Below, in pieces: positions 14,701 to 24,854 of a stretch of 64,000 nucleotides of DNA. Location of the stretch: assembly GCA_963585895.1 (NCBI GenBank), contig OY757912.1, forward strand, positions 80,356,154 through 80,420,153, in the 5' to 3' direction. The stretch's first letter is position 1, and each line of letters opens with the position of its first letter. The stretch comes from Sepioteuthis lessoniana (lineage: Eukaryota; Mollusca; Cephalopoda; Myopsida; Loliginidae). The notes beneath the pieces are model-generated. The model was not told the origin of the DNA and ran no database searches. It saw only the letters and a program-made list of their open reading frames with translations. Made by a program: the position numbers and the translations under genes.

Positions 14701-17700
14701 TAAACAATTTTCAGAGGATAATATCTGAATATGAAAGCCTTCATTATAGGAACAATTAAACAGCTACACATACTTTGTTGAATAACCACATTCTTATTGA
14801 AATTCCATCAAATCAAATCAGAAGACATTTATGCATCTTAGTTTTTGATAGAATCTATTGTACTGTTTGTTGTTTATAAGCAATGCCATGGGAATTCTAC
14901 ATTGTTCTGAATTGATTTATAGCAAAAATTTAATCTTGCAAAAATATTTGTCTTGAGGCTATTCAAAATGGCAGCAGATCAAACTTTGGTGACTGAAAAG
15001 TGCAAGCCATGTTCAATTTACCAAAGTCTGATGTGTATAGAGAAACAAGTTTTAGTAAAAAAAAATGTTGCTAAACTGGCTAAATTTTGGTTTGCCACCA
15101 TGAGCCCAAGTCAAAGACAATTCATGAAGTGGAAACACTGGTAAATAAAATGTTCCAAACACAGTGGTTAGTAAAGAAAGTTATGTTTGACAGTCTTCTA
15201 GGACATCTATCACTATTGATTTCTTTGAAAAAGGTGCAACTGTAAAGAATGTTCTTATTGCCAACTCCTTTGGGAAAATTCACCTTAATTATTGTATGAC
15301 CCTCATACAAAGATATATTTATTCTTTGATTAAAAAGTTTTATTTTAATACTTCTGAATGGTTTAATTTATTTTTGTTTTAATTTCAATGACATTTCAGT
15401 GTTAGAGTATTAATGTAACCAATACAGAATAATCAATAATAATTTTACATAAATATTTTAGAAGAATAATTTAGAAACTGAGGGTTTATTCAATTATTCC
15501 CATTGTAAATATATCAAAAATCTTTCCAGTAGTCAAAATATTTAAAATGAGAACAAGATAGTGATATACACAGTACACAACATCAAAAATTAGTTTTTAT
15601 AAAAGTGTGTAATGTCATAGTGAAAAAAGGTTGTAATTATAGTAATTATTTACTAGCTGAAGTGTCAGTCTTAGTATTTTATTATCCGTTTTGTTCATCA
15701 AAAATTTACCCAATGATTACAAAATGTAATTTTCAGTATGAAAGATAAATCTAAATAACAATAGATTTACCAATTTTGCGGGGTTTATTTTCTAAAGTTA
15801 ATATCATTCTATAAAGAATTTCACAGAGCTTTATAGAGAAATTTCTTAATTTAAGTGAGTAACACTTCAGAAGTTTATTTTATTCTATTTCATTTTATTT
15901 ATTTTTTTTTTTTGTACTAAGTAAGTAGTAATGTTCTGGAATTATTTTTATACATTTATCTTTTATAAAGTAGATTAGATAACATATATTTATTATATAT
16001 AGAATATTCCCCCACCCCTTTTTTTTTTTCTTTATAATTTTAAAAAATATTTTAAATTCTGTTATGCTAATAGAATACTTGCTTTAAGTATTCTTTGTCA
16101 TCAGAAGTAAGGTTGTTATGTTAACTTTTGGTAATATAGAAAAGTGTGTGTGCGCACGCACTGCATTTTATATATGTGGATTCTTATGACTAAAAAAATT
16201 GAATTTAATGTTTGGTATACAAAAAAAATGTACATTCCATTATAGTATTTTTTGTTCTCTTTTTCTTCTTGGTATCAGGGAAAATTGGTTCAGGTATCGG
16301 ATTATCAGGTTCCAGTAATCCAACATTAACTGTTGTGACCAAAGGAGTTTCTTTACCAACAGTAACTATTGTTAGCAAACCTGTTTCAACACCTAGCCCT
16401 GCCATTACGCCTAAACCCACGATCAGGATCACGACTGGTGAGTAAACATCCATGAGCGTTAATTTTCTTATTTTATTTATTTTTTAACTTTTAATATATT
16501 CCAAACTGATTGGCTAGCCATGTATTAACAACTTATTTATAACTAAATCTAATACTACCAATTTAGAAGAGTATGTATTTTACTCAAGTAGGGTGCAACA
16601 CAACGGTCAATTCTTAAGCAGTTTAACTGGTTTGAATTCAGTTTTCCTTCTCTTAGACGGGTTACCATATCAGATTTAATGAATCTAGTCTGCCCTACTT
16701 TTTACTCATAGCTGGGGTGAAAATAGTTGGATGCATATCTTTTCAAAGGGTATTAGCATCATGTGAAATGCAAACGAACTCATCCAGGATTTGAACTCTG
16801 GTCACCGTGTTCATTTTCTATGACAATAACTATTACAGCATGAGCACCTAGAAGAGTATAAATCGCTGCATTAACCTGAGTAATGTGCTTCAAAATATTC
16901 TTTTATGCTAGATTTATTTTTCTTTTTCTTTTCTTATAGACAATAGAATTTTGATACAATTACCATTCTTGATTCTGGTGACGAGTTTGAAGTCGGGAAG
17001 AAGAATTCGGTTCTGATGAACTTTAACTTTGGTAACACTGGCAGTCAGCTAAGTGCATATGCTTTAGTTGATGATACATCAAGGCATGCTGACAGCACCG
17101 ATTCTCTTAACTCTCTCATCATCCATCCCCTATCAACTATCAATCTTGGTATGTCCTCTAGAAGGCATTAAGTGTCTGCACAGATGAATGTAAGTTTTTG
17201 CTGGTCAGCCAACTGGTATGTCCATGTGTAGGATTCCATAAAACATTGTGTATAAGTTTGTTCTTACTTCTCCCAAAGAACCCAGCATATCTTGCTTGTC
17301 TTAGATGGTTTGTGAGATGGGAAGAAAGTGACTGTACAGTTGCTCTCCAACTGAACTACCTTGTTCTAAAATGCTTTTAAATGGGAATGATTACAATACT
17401 TGGATTTAACCAAGATATTTCATTGTATGAAAAGCCATTATCCTTCAGTTAAATGTTTAGCATTTTCAGCAATTTAACAGTATTCAGTTTCCATAGAAAC
17501 AACTAAGGTCATATATTTGTCAAAATAGAAATTTTTGAATGCCTCTTCAGACTAGTCCCCAATCCACTGCCAACAAAGTCCATCTATGCAGTTTAAAGTT
17601 TGTTTCTTGTTTTCAATATCCTTGATTTCCATAAGAACTGTGTGTTTCCATTTGGACAATTCAACCTTATCAACCTCATACAGCAAATATTGAACTTATT

Positions 17701-20159
17701 TGGTACTAGATGCCACTGTTAACAGACGAAGTATATTAAGGGTACACTGCATTTGCAACTGTCAAATCACTTGTCTGATGTCCTCCTTCAGTTAACCTGA
17801 ATTTAGTCTATTTTAAGATCTTAGCCCTCAGACCCTTCTGAGTTGGGCTTTGTGACCCTCAGGCTAAAAAAGATTTGGGATCTCTGCTAGATTATAACCC
17901 TACCAAACTATATAATGGTATCAAGTTTATGCTCAGAAACCAAATTTGAATTATCTTAAAACTGATAAAATGTAGAAATACTTTCAATGTGGAAAGGGTT
18001 AATCTTTTGAACCCATAAAACTGATATTACTTCTGATGACTTCCCCATAAATCACTTTTAATATAGTATCAAGTTTTTTTTTCCCCCTAACATTTCTATG
18101 GAATCCCTTTTATGATGTCATCGGATGAACTACTTTTAACTGCGTTTATTTTTGTATTATATATATTGTGATGAAATAGATGATACAGAAAGAAAAAGGG
18201 TTAATCTGTAAGTTTATTATCAGCCGTCTGGAAGAGTTAACAGACAAAATAGAATTCTGTACTTAAATTGTTTAGAAGAAACATCAACTACTCTGAAAAA
18301 GGAGTCTCAAATTTTGGCATGAGAGATAACCGAAATCAGATACAATGGAACTGAGTGATTCACTTAAGGACCCAGATGTGACCAAATTGAGAACAATAAA
18401 AATGTGATTATTCATCTAAAGCTTCAGGTATGTGAAATGTACTAGTGAAATAGTTTACGATAAAATCTTTTGAGAAAATAGAAAAAATTCAAAGATAGGA
18501 ATTTGTCATTAGTAGATTGCCAATTGTGACTCACGAACAGATCATATGTTATGGCAGGATAATGTCCACAGAAAATAATGGCTCAAGATTAGACCATATT
18601 ATGAATTGTTTTGACAGAAAGAAAATATTAGATGTCATTTCGAGAAACAATGGAAAGTGTTGATAGAAAGCGGACAGTAAGTGCAATACAATTGCCTAGC
18701 CGATAAAGATAATTATCTTTATAGTATAATTTTGTCAAAATAGGCAGAGGCATCTGGTTAAACAGGGAAGAACTAAGGTTCCTTATTTGAAAAACATTAC
18801 TGAGAGAATAGAAGGATAGATTCCTCATAGACTCCTCTTTGGTTGAGTGTTGGTTATAGGTAAAGACTAAGAAAGGTTGGAGTAAACAGGGGAGAAGTTA
18901 ACAGAACTTATGTAGCCCCAAAACCTGTTGGACTTCTTCCGCAGTATTACGGACTTTTATAAAAACAGTTTCAGTGCTCCAGAAAGAAAGTGCTTGTCAG
19001 GTAAAACACCAGTCAGACGAACAGTCAGCCAGCCAGAGAGAATTGACATCAAAGGCTGTCTCCATGAGGCCCACATCTCTAACTTATGTTCTGAAATGAA
19101 CCTGAAAGAAAGTACACATTTTCTATCACTGAGATGAAGAAAACTTTTCATGAACTGAAATTGGTTGTCTGAATTAATTCTTACAACCCATGAGAGATAA
19201 CAAATACCACATTACTCCATATAGTAGAGAGGGGACAAGCTTTTGTTTTCCTCAACATTATAATATTTTTTATCATTATTTCTTTATATAAAGATTGTTA
19301 GAAGATCACTGTTCTGTTCTTTCTATTTGGAGACAGTTTTTTTGTGTTGTTGTTGTTGGTTTTTGTTGGTGTGTGTGTGTGTTTTTAGCTGTCACTTCTT
19401 TCTGTTAACAACTGAACTTCAATCCAATCGAATTGCCTTGATCGATCTCCTTACCCGAGATCAAAAATACACATAGATAAGGGGCCAGATCAAAAATTAT
19501 GACTTCAACCATGGAGGAATTTCCTGTTAGCCCAGCTTTCAACCAGAGGCGGCCATTTGGACAATAGTAAAGATGCATAGTGTTGCATTCAGAGACAGGA
19601 GAAATAGGTGTATATATTTTGCACTGCACCCCAGTGACTAAATTATATAACCTCTATCTCTGAGTTTTTTATGCTAATTTTGATATTTGATCTCCACTTG
19701 TTTATTTTAACTTTTTTTACTCTTAATTTTATTTTGCAATAAGATCTATTAATGTTTCAGTTGTACATATCTAAATCTCCCACAAAATACCAGTCAAAAC
19801 TAAGAAAGTTTTATTTATCTATATAACTTTTTATTTAAAAAAATTTTTTAGGTTCAAAGCCCTCCAGCACAAGTGTTTCAAGTGGTCCTAGCATGCCACT
19901 TGGCCAAACAGTCACTGTTACAACAAGCAGCACGGTGCCTGGAAGTATTGGAGTTACCACTCCAAGCATCACCTCATCCAGTGGTACTATCACCAGTGTA
20001 CCTCCTCCTCCGCCGCCACCACCTCCTCCGCCTCCTCAGAGCATTAGCCTCAACCAAATGAGCACTACACAGATTGTGACTTCAGCACCATCAGCACCTG
20101 GGACGCAGACCAACCCCCTGAAAAGAAAGCTCTCAGATGATGATTATGATCAGCCTTGA
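659..20159 (+). CDS. TAF9: TAF9, transcription initiation factor TFIID subunit 9 (spliced gene, six coding exons)
   Basis: TAF9 is a histone-fold subunit of TFIID and of SAGA-type coactivators. It pairs with TAF6 and acts in the nucleus in RNA polymerase II preinitiation complexes (family knowledge). Joining 659-776, 8694-8830, 10597-10728, 11855-11951, 16279-16437 and 19852-20159 gives 951 nt, or 316 residues plus TGA, with no internal stop. Residues 2-75 form the histone fold, including [18 protein letters not shown] and DDVRLAIQC. Residues 100-122 hold the invariant block [18 protein letters not shown]. The tail is Ser/Thr/Pro-rich with a run of 12 prolines and ends in a basic-acidic patch ([10 protein letters not shown]), as in animal TAF9. 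All five introns are GT-AG and phases agree. Introns are 7.9, 1.8, 1.1, 4.3 and 3.4 kb. The start is the first in-frame ATG in the conserved N-terminus. Vertebrate TAF9 is about 264 residues; the extra length lies in the C-terminal tail. Confidence 0.96.
2715..3905 (+). repeat. R3 SINE-like repeat, interrupted by solo LTR-A
   Basis: R3 is an interspersed repeat seen at least ten times in the window. It has a head resembling 'GACTGTATC...GTAAGACCCCC', a middle 'CATTGCCATTACTC...TCTGACC', and a tail built of roughly 70-bp units containing CTGTGTGCAAACAAATGATT. Many copies end near GGTTGATATGCCATAAAAC. Here the head is at 2820-2981 and the rest resumes at 3800 (CTTCATTGCC). LTR-A separates the two halves. 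Confidence 0.7.
2982..3799 (+). mobile_element. Solo LTR-A, copy 1
   Basis: An 818-bp block begins TTTAGCGAGAATAG and ends TTCCGCTACA. It is flanked by CCTT at 2978-2981 and 3800-3803, and removing the block plus one CCTT restores the R3 repeat. The ends are imperfect inverted repeats (TTTAGCG / CGCTACA). Two further copies occur at 52076 and 62395. A GT microsatellite lies at 3037-3058 and an open frame with ATGGAATATTT at about 3157. No protease, RT or integrase sequence adjoins it, so it is most simply a solo LTR of the type that makes 4-bp duplications, such as Ty3/Gypsy. The superfamily is inference. Confidence 0.7.
3905..4012 (+). repeat. R3 repeat fragment
   Basis: The middle part of an R3 repeat (ATCTGATGGCAAGACTTC, then CATTACCATTACTCTCAG and CTCTGACCCAGAGTAG), placed directly after another R3 tail. 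Confidence 0.6.
4025..4330 (+). mobile_element. Mariner-like remnant, family M3
   Basis: This stretch aligns with 15020-15300, sharing CACAGTGGTTAGTAAAGAAAG and an [17 protein letters not shown] reading that resembles the central catalytic region of mariner transposases. It carries stops and frame breaks and much of the element is missing, so it is a decayed fragment. The ends are not defined. Confidence 0.5.
5668..5900 (-). repeat. S1 tRNA-derived SINE, head-truncated
   Basis: It matches the minus strand of the S1 unit at 12922-13135 from the terminal GGTCGCCAACTTTACTTTTA side back through TGGTACTTGATACCTCCTTGC to the B-box side. It lacks the A-box half. Confidence 0.75.
7290..7510 (+). repeat. 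R3 repeat tail
   Basis: Two of the approximately 70-bp R3 tail units (CTGTGTGCAAACAAAGGATT and variant), ending GGTTGATATGCCATAAAAC and an AACC-rich run. Confidence 0.65.
7549..7596. repeat. (TG)n(TA)n microsatellite
   Basis: A compound dinucleotide repeat, TG passing into TA, directly after an R3 tail. Confidence 0.95.
7648..7865 (+). repeat. S2 tRNA-like SINE
   Basis: The head GGAGTTCCTGTGGTATAATG has a Pol III A-box-like start. It is followed by CATGCTGGACTGTAACAT, then 'TTTCAGACTAATACCCTTGG' and a terminal 'TTGGCATTAGATAAC'. The same order recurs at seven other places in the window. It lies in TAF9 intron 1. Confidence 0.75.
7988..8168. repeat. (TG)n at 7988-8013 and (TA)n at 8112-8168
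   Basis: Two simple repeats about 100 bp apart in TAF9 intron 1. The TA tract is nearly 60 bp long. Confidence 0.95.
8694..8830 (+). CDS. TAF9: TAF9 coding exon 2
   Basis: Encodes residues 40-85 ([10 protein letters not shown] through [10 protein letters not shown]). It completes the histone fold, including the [12 protein letters not shown] helix that contacts the TAF6 partner in known structures. The acceptor is a pyrimidine-rich tract ending CAG at 8691-8693 and the donor is GTGAGT at 8831. It has no ATG-initiated open frame of its own and is recognised by homology. Confidence 0.96.
9300..10085 (+). repeat. R3 repeats with expanded internal units and an S4 tail inserted
   Basis: An R3 middle (CTCAGGTCCACTCTGACCCA) leads into four or five degenerate copies of the roughly 70-bp unit up to 9660. 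An S4-like tail (TTGACCTTGTGTCATATCCTG) occupies 9690-9765. R3 units then resume and end GATATGCCATAGAACCC near 10065. This fills most of TAF9 intron 2. Confidence 0.65.
10597..10728 (+). CDS. TAF9: TAF9 coding exon 3
   Basis: Encodes residues 86-129, including the conserved region [18 protein letters not shown] followed by [10 protein letters not shown]. This is the most strongly conserved stretch outside the histone fold. The acceptor is ACAG at 10593-10596 and the donor is GTAAGT at 10729. The exon is exactly 44 codons. Confidence 0.96.
11020..11510. other. Unidentified low-repeat stretch in TAF9 intron 3
   Basis: A 62-codon minus-strand frame (11055-11243) and a plus-strand frame from about 11303 to 11500 look more codon-like than their surroundings. 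The plus frame contains [18 protein letters not shown] and one stop. I do not recognise either. They could be a decayed transposon or retroposed gene. Confidence 0.25.
11657..11708. repeat. (CA)n microsatellite
   Basis: About 50 bp of CA in the fourth TAF9 intron region, just upstream of exon 4. Confidence 0.95.
11855..11951 (+). CDS. TAF9: TAF9 coding exon 4
   Basis: Encodes residues 130-161 and one base of the next codon ([16 protein letters not shown], then [11 protein letters not shown]). It opens the less conserved C-terminal tail. The acceptor is TTTCAG ending at 11854 and the donor is GTAAGT at 11952. The phase (1) matches exon 5. The product is typical of TAF9 linkers with a V-x-Q-Y-S core. 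Confidence 0.93.
12525..12920 (+). repeat. R3 repeat with internal (CA)n
   Basis: The R3 head (CCCTGTTGAAGGGGCTTAGAATAC) carries an expanded CA run at about 12590-12611. The middle has GTGTGGAATACCACTTCATT and is followed by tail units. It continues after the S1 SINE. Confidence 0.65.
12922..13135 (+). repeat. S1 tRNA-derived SINE, full
   Basis: The A-box-like TGGCTCAGTGGGTAGAG and B-box-like GGGTTCCATCCC are spaced as in a tRNA. A conserved body follows (TGGTACTTGATACCTCCTTG) and ends GGTCGCCAACTTTACTTAC. It is the best-preserved S1 copy and an internal Pol III promoter is evident. It is inserted in R3 sequence in TAF9 intron 4. Octopus SINEs are known to be tRNA-derived; identity with a named family is not claimed. 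Confidence 0.85.
13274..14545 (+). mobile_element. Mariner transposon, family M2 (broken transposase)
   Basis: A 1272-bp element with terminal inverted repeats ACACATCACTCAATAAATCC and (reverse) ACACATCAGTCAATAAGTCC, flanked by TA at 13272-13273 and 14546-14547. Transposase reading starts near 13452 ([13 protein letters not shown]) and passes [11 protein letters not shown] (helix-turn-helix region), [12 protein letters not shown] (first catalytic Asp), then [10 protein letters not shown] (second Asp) and [15 protein letters not shown] (third Asp). Several stops and frameshifts break it, so it is inactive, although the three aspartates are visible. The DD34D spacing is that of mariner. It sits in an R3/SINE tail in TAF9 intron 4. 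Confidence 0.9.
14870..15310 (+). mobile_element. Mariner remnant, family M3
   Basis: It begins in a region shared with 45490-45560 (TTTAATCTTGCCAAAATATTT-like) and reads [18 protein letters not shown], an N-terminal mariner-like segment. It then joins directly to a stretch shared with 4070-4300 (ACACAGTGGTTAGTAAAGAAAG). The middle helix-turn-helix and the C-terminal third are absent. This is an internally deleted, decayed copy. Confidence 0.6.
15311..16278. other. A+T-rich intron sequence
   Basis: The last kilobase of TAF9 intron 4 is A+T-rich, with homopolymers and no repeat or gene that I can name. Confidence 0.6.
16279..16437 (+). CDS. TAF9: TAF9 coding exon 5
   Basis: Encodes residues 162-214, a Ser/Thr/Pro/Val-rich low-complexity segment ([15 protein letters not shown], then [16 protein letters not shown]). 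The acceptor is ATCAG ending at 16278 and the donor is GTGAGT at 16438. The phase enters as 1 and leaves as 1, so skipping this exon (159 nt) would keep the frame. It could therefore be alternatively spliced. Confidence 0.9.
16575..16860 (-). repeat. S4 tRNA-derived SINE
   Basis: Read on the minus strand it starts GGTGCTCATGCTGTAATAGT (A-box side), then GTGACCAGAGTTCAAATCC (B box). It continues through CATTTCACATGATGCTAATA to AAACTGAATTCAAACCAGTT. The same order recurs at 33030, 56450 and 57755. Confidence 0.75.
16940..17149 (+). other. Possible cryptic exon or decayed coding fragment in TAF9 intron 5
   Basis: An AG-bounded start (CTTATAG ending at 16939) and a good donor GTATGT at 17150 enclose a 210-nt segment. 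One frame is open over about 76 codons, includes [18 protein letters not shown], and has codon-like composition. That frame is not the one entered from exon 5, where a stop (TGA) follows after about 25 codons. It may be a retroelement remnant or a regulated stop-containing exon. I do not recognise the peptide. Confidence 0.3.
17172..19851. other. Remaining intron 5 sequence
   Basis: No gene or clear repeat is identified here. Two open frames near 18628-18828 (minus) and 19405-19629 (minus) have no recognisable product. The rest is A+T-rich single-copy-looking sequence. Confidence 0.5.
19852..20159 (+). CDS. TAF9: TAF9 coding exon 6 (terminal)
   Basis: Encodes residues 215-316 and TGA at 20157-20159. 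It is rich in Ser and Thr and holds a run of 12 prolines from a mixed CCT/CCG/CCA tract (about 20001-20037). It ends [15 protein letters not shown], matching the basic-then-acidic C-terminus of animal TAF9. The acceptor is TTTTTAG ending at 19851. The proline tract is codon-mixed, so it looks maintained rather than newly expanded. Confidence 0.94.
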
Positions 20160-22093
20160 ATGGATACTTTATTTTTTTTAATTTTATACACACACACACA
20201 CACAAGTTGCTGATGTTTGCATCTTGTGGGGTGGGGGAAAAGATTTAAAAAAGAAATAATGTATTAAAAAATGTATCTTCGCAAAATGTCTCTCCTAAAT
20301 CAAAGGGAAGATGAAAGAAAAACTACACTCTTGATCTCAAGATCTGATCTTACTCACTCAGGCTCAAGGGAGATAACTTGAATAAGATGGTTATTAATTG
20401 CCATGACTACTGCTTTAAAGATTCCGTGTTTTTGTTTTTTTCTTCACTGCTGAAAGTATCCTTTTTTTTTTTTTTTTTTTTTTGGTACGTCTATTTCTTA
20501 GTCTATGAATTTCATACATATAGCATTATCAACTATTATTAATTTCTGACTACTCTTTATTCCAATAAGATGAAAGAAAGATTAGTCAAAAGAATTATTT
20601 CTTTTTATCATTTACACATTACCCCCACCACCAAATGTGAAACACTTTCTGTCATAGAACATCATTTCAAACAAATTTGGCTATTCTTTGTTTTAGCATT
20701 AATTACTATATTAACATATCAATTGCATATATACCCATGTATAGGTTAAATTTTGAAGACCTAATGTTTAGACAAAATAAATTACCTGAGCATGGGTAAT
20801 AATTTTAATCTTATCAGGTTGAAATTGGAAGGGCTTGAATCAACTGTTGGCTTCAAATATTAATTCTATCGATTTAATGATTTCATGGTTATGAATTAAA
20901 GTTTGTCTTATATACTTTAGAAATATTTAGATTGAAAAAATCTTTCCTAGATATACTTTAGTTCAGTGCTTTAGCCACTTGTTAAATGTCATTTAATTAT
21001 CAAATCTTTAATATCTTATTTTATAGATATTTAGATCAGGCATGAGTAACCTTTTATTTTCTTTCTATTAAGTAGGCTGCATGAGACAATACTTGTCATC
21101 AGGCAGGCCATGCTTTGATTTAAAAAAAAAAAAAAAAAATTCAAGGTAATTTTATGTTGAAGGTATCTCAATTACAGAAAACAAACATGTAAACATCTGC
21201 CTTAGAAGTAAGGGAGAGGATTTTTTTTGTATTACTTTCTAATTGGTTCAACAATTAAAAATTAATCTGAAAAAAAAAATACTTGAGTAACATCCAGGAC
21301 TATTGACTTTTGCAGTTGGGAATTGTAATTGGCTATTTACACAAAGTTTGTAACATGCATATGGTGATCCCCCTCTCTCCTAATATTAAGCTAAAATTTA
21401 GGCCTCAGAAAGTTGCATGTATATACAGTACTTGTCAGAAATTAATAATGGCTGAGAATAAAAATAAGAGATGCTACTAATTAAGATTTGTTCCCATTTC
21501 ATGAGCATTTAGATTCTGATAAGTCTTTCACAACTCTTTCAGTTAGTTTTTGAATATTTTATGAGTACAATATTTGGAATACTTGGCATTGTTTCTGATG
21601 AAGTTGATAGTTATTTCATCTACTATTTAAGGTATAAAAAGTAGCTGAAAACATTTAACCTATGAAAGTTTTGTAAAACTCCAATATATTTTTAAAAATG
21701 TGCAATATATATAAATTTTTCTTTTTCTTTTTTCTTTTTTGTTTCATGTGTGTGTGCTAAAAAAAACTTTACAGTGCCGTATTATGTGCATATCTCAAAG
21801 AAGTTCATCATAAACTTTTTATTTATTTTATTTTATTTATTTTTTAATCATACTATCAACATCAAATAAATTTAGATGAGGTGGAAAAAATTTCTTTTAA
21901 ATGAAAATCCTGGATACTTGAAGCTGTCCTAAACTTGGAATTTTTTATTTGTTCTTTAGAAATGGTCAATTAATATCATTTTTCTATTAGAAAGCCAAAT
22001 TAAAATGTGTGTGTGTATGTATGTATGTATGTACGTATGTCTATATGGGCAGTTTTTAAATTGTGGTATATTAAATAAAGAAACTTTAATAAA
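20160..22093 (+). terminator. TAF9: TAF9 3' UTR with candidate polyadenylation signals
   Basis: An A+T-rich stretch without open frames follows the stop codon. It contains a short CA run (about 20188-20204) and a poly-T (20461-20483). AATAAA hexamers occur at 20776-20781, 22074-22079 and 22088-22093. The last two are close together and are followed by T/G-rich sequence, so they are the best candidate for the mRNA end. Which signal is used cannot be told from sequence alone. Confidence 0.5.
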
Positions 22094-22347
22094 ATTTACT
22101 CACTTTGTTCATTTATTTCTAAAACAAATGTGTCCAGTCTAAATCAGTTTAATAAAAAGAAAATCTTTACTTCACCCATCATTTTTAATTTATTTACTTA
22201 TTTTTATAATGTTCAAAACACTTATAAACTTTTATTAAATTGAATTTTTTTTTTTTTAGTTATGAAAAGAAGAAACTTGAATTGCTTTATGAAATCTCAA
22301 ATCTATTTTTGAAACGATATAACCTGAAAGGCTTTCTTTTTTGTCCT

Positions 22348-22381
<34 letters not shown>

Positions 22382-23374
22382 CTTTGCCTCTGTAAGAGGA
22401 AACTTTACGTTTATGCCTTGGCAATTAACTGCTAGCTTGTTAAGTGTAATAAAGCCTATTATTTTTCAAACAATTTTTTAAAAATATAAATTTTGAAGTA
22501 ATCAAATCTTTGTCCATTTAGAACCTGGGTTACTTTTATCTAAATTTGAGCATGTATCATTGATTTGAATGTAATCTTCTAAAGCATATCAAATTTTCAA
22601 TTTTAAAGCTTTTTTTTTTTTTTTTTTTTTTTTTAACTTGTCTAATGAATTAATACTTGTAAAAATAATTCTCTTGTAGAACTACAGAAGACACACCTAT
22701 TGTCTCTCTCCCTCTTCCTATAAATGCCTTTAAAATTATAGAAAAAAATCAAGACCAGATTGAAAATGAAACAAGTTACCATAATTATGTATAACATGCA
22801 CGCTTAACTTTTGGACTAAGAAATTCTGGGAAAAAAATTATATACTCTGACTTTTTGTAGCTTAATTTAACCTAATTAACATTTGTTCAGCTTTTTATCA
22901 GTTTGTACTTACTAAAAATAAGACTTTATATAATTTACATTGACCAGGGGTGACTAAATATCAATTCTATCGTTTGATTTTTGTCAATGAATTCATAAAA
23001 TTTTTCTCTGCTTAGCTTTAAAAACAATTGTACCATTAATTTAATTCCTCCCTCCCTTGAGGAATATTTTATGAAACCAGAATGTTTTGCATTCTTACTT
23101 ATATAATACGAAATAAATTTTTAAAATCTTAAGTGAATGTCCAAGAGGCAACCTTTTTTTTTTTTTTTTTTTTCCCAACATTGAATCATTCCATAATATT
23201 TTCCTCTTCATAGCTTGGGAGGATTATGCCATTTAATAAGATTGCGTAGGGAGAATTTGGTGTATTCTACAGCCCCAGACAACAAGGCTATCCAGTTGGT
23301 TGTCAATATCATAAAGGGAAGGATATAGCTGGTAAAGGACTTAGCAACAAATGTTTAACTTACAATAATATTTA
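22094..23374. other. Intergenic A+T-rich sequence with poly-A/T tracts
   Basis: It contains a poly-A at about 22351-22379 and poly-T runs near 22611-22634 and 23155-23174. No gene or named repeat is seen. Confidence 0.7.
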
Positions 23375-23577
23375 GGTTAGCATAAAAAGTTCATTAGATT
23401 GTCATATCTACTGCTGTTATTTGTTGTTGTTTTTTTTTTTTTTTGTTTTTTTTAACCAATTCGGTCCAAGTACTACAACACCAATGGAAGGGGTGTGTAG
23501 ACTGCAAGGACTGAAAAATAAACCTCATTTGGTTACGTTCTATGAGAGCTTTTCAACTGACTCCTGTTAACTTATAT
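23375..23577 (+). mobile_element. Mariner-type MITE, copy 1
   Basis: A 203-bp non-autonomous element aligns with 56216-56408. Shared parts are AAAAAGTTCAT near the left end, 'ACAACACCAATGGAAGGGGT', 'AATAAACCTCATTTGGTTAC' and a right end with CTTTTCAACTGACTCC. TA dinucleotides flank it. A poly-T tract expanded inside it. Confidence 0.65.
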
Positions 23578-24004
23578 GCAACAAATATATATGTTGGATA
23601 TAGAATGCCTGTAGAAATTAAAATACTAAAACAATATTGTAAAGAAACATTTAGGAATAAGAAAGCTTTAGAAAACAATCATGGTGATTGAGATAGGATT
23701 TTACAGAATAGCCATTCTACCATCAGAGATTCAAATGAACCAAAGTAGACAAATGAGACCTTGCTGGTCTAAATGGCAAACTAAGTTGGCAAACTGCAGC
23801 TCGCTGCACTGTTCTGTGGCTTGCGGGAGTCTCTAAAAAAATCCACTTGAATCGAGACTAAATTCTTTTGATTTTAAAAGATGCGTCCCTTTGATAATTG
23901 ATAACCCAGTGATGTGGCCTTCCCACCAAAAAGTTTGCCTACCCCTGAACTAAGTGGATGAAGAACTGTGTACTTTCATTTATTCATATGAAACACCAAT
24001 GTAG
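23578..24004. other. Unassigned sequence
   Basis: No gene or repeat is recognised in this stretch. Confidence 0.5.
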
Positions 24005-24260
24005 TTGTGGTCATCTTGCATAGTGTAATGATTAGAAAACTGAGGTAAGCTAATAGACCATTGTGAGTTTAATTCTAACTGGGTGCCCCACATTCCCAGC
24101 TTTGTGCTAATTTCTGAATGAAGATTAAGAACTGAGTGGTCCATGTTGACTAAGCATGTTCATGGCTGACTAGGCTAATGTGAGAGGGTCAGGCTGCAGT
24201 GGCTAAAGGTCTGGTCAGGGTCTGGGGATATAGTGTTACAGTTATGTCTCTTGCATCTTT
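24005..24260 (+). repeat. S5 tRNA-like SINE
   Basis: The head GCATAGTGTAATGATTAGAA resembles an A box and GTGAGTTTAATTCTAACTGG a B box. It runs into GGGTGCCCCAC, which is shared with the minus-strand copy at 63475-63565. The body after 24090 has no second copy here for comparison, so the 3' limit is approximate. Confidence 0.5.
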
Positions 24261-24854
24261 TGACCTTCAGCATGACTCTATGGGTGTTTTTGAAGCAGCT
24301 GATAGCATGGTTGATGTTGAAGCTGTAATTGTAAATATATGGTTTGACACCTGATTTGTGTATAGTTTAAGATATATAATTCAGCTGTGCTTTAGAGTCA
24401 TTTGAGTTGGTATAAGTTCATAGTTGAATTGTGAGGTATACTCCTTCAAAAGAGGAGTATCTTTTGATCATAATTGTCTCAGCAAAGATTTACCTGATTC
24501 TACTACAAATAAGAAACAAACATCTAAAACTTTATGATATGATTGGTCCTCACTTGTCAATAGTGATATAAGCAATCAAAATATGGTAACTGTTAGAAAC
24601 AAGTCTAAATGACAATTAAGAAAACTTTGTTCCTGCCTATATAGAATCAGCAGCTGAGAGCATAGCAACTAATCCAAGAACCAAATGTTGAGTTACCTGG
24701 GAGTCAGTAGCAGTTAGAGAAAAGAAGATAATGTGAAAAAAAGCATCCTTACTTGAAAGAAATTAAACAAACAATAATACACAGAAACTTAAAACCCAGA
24801 GAAAACAACTAGAATACATTCAAGGCCAAAGCAATAAAATCAGAAATTTGATCA

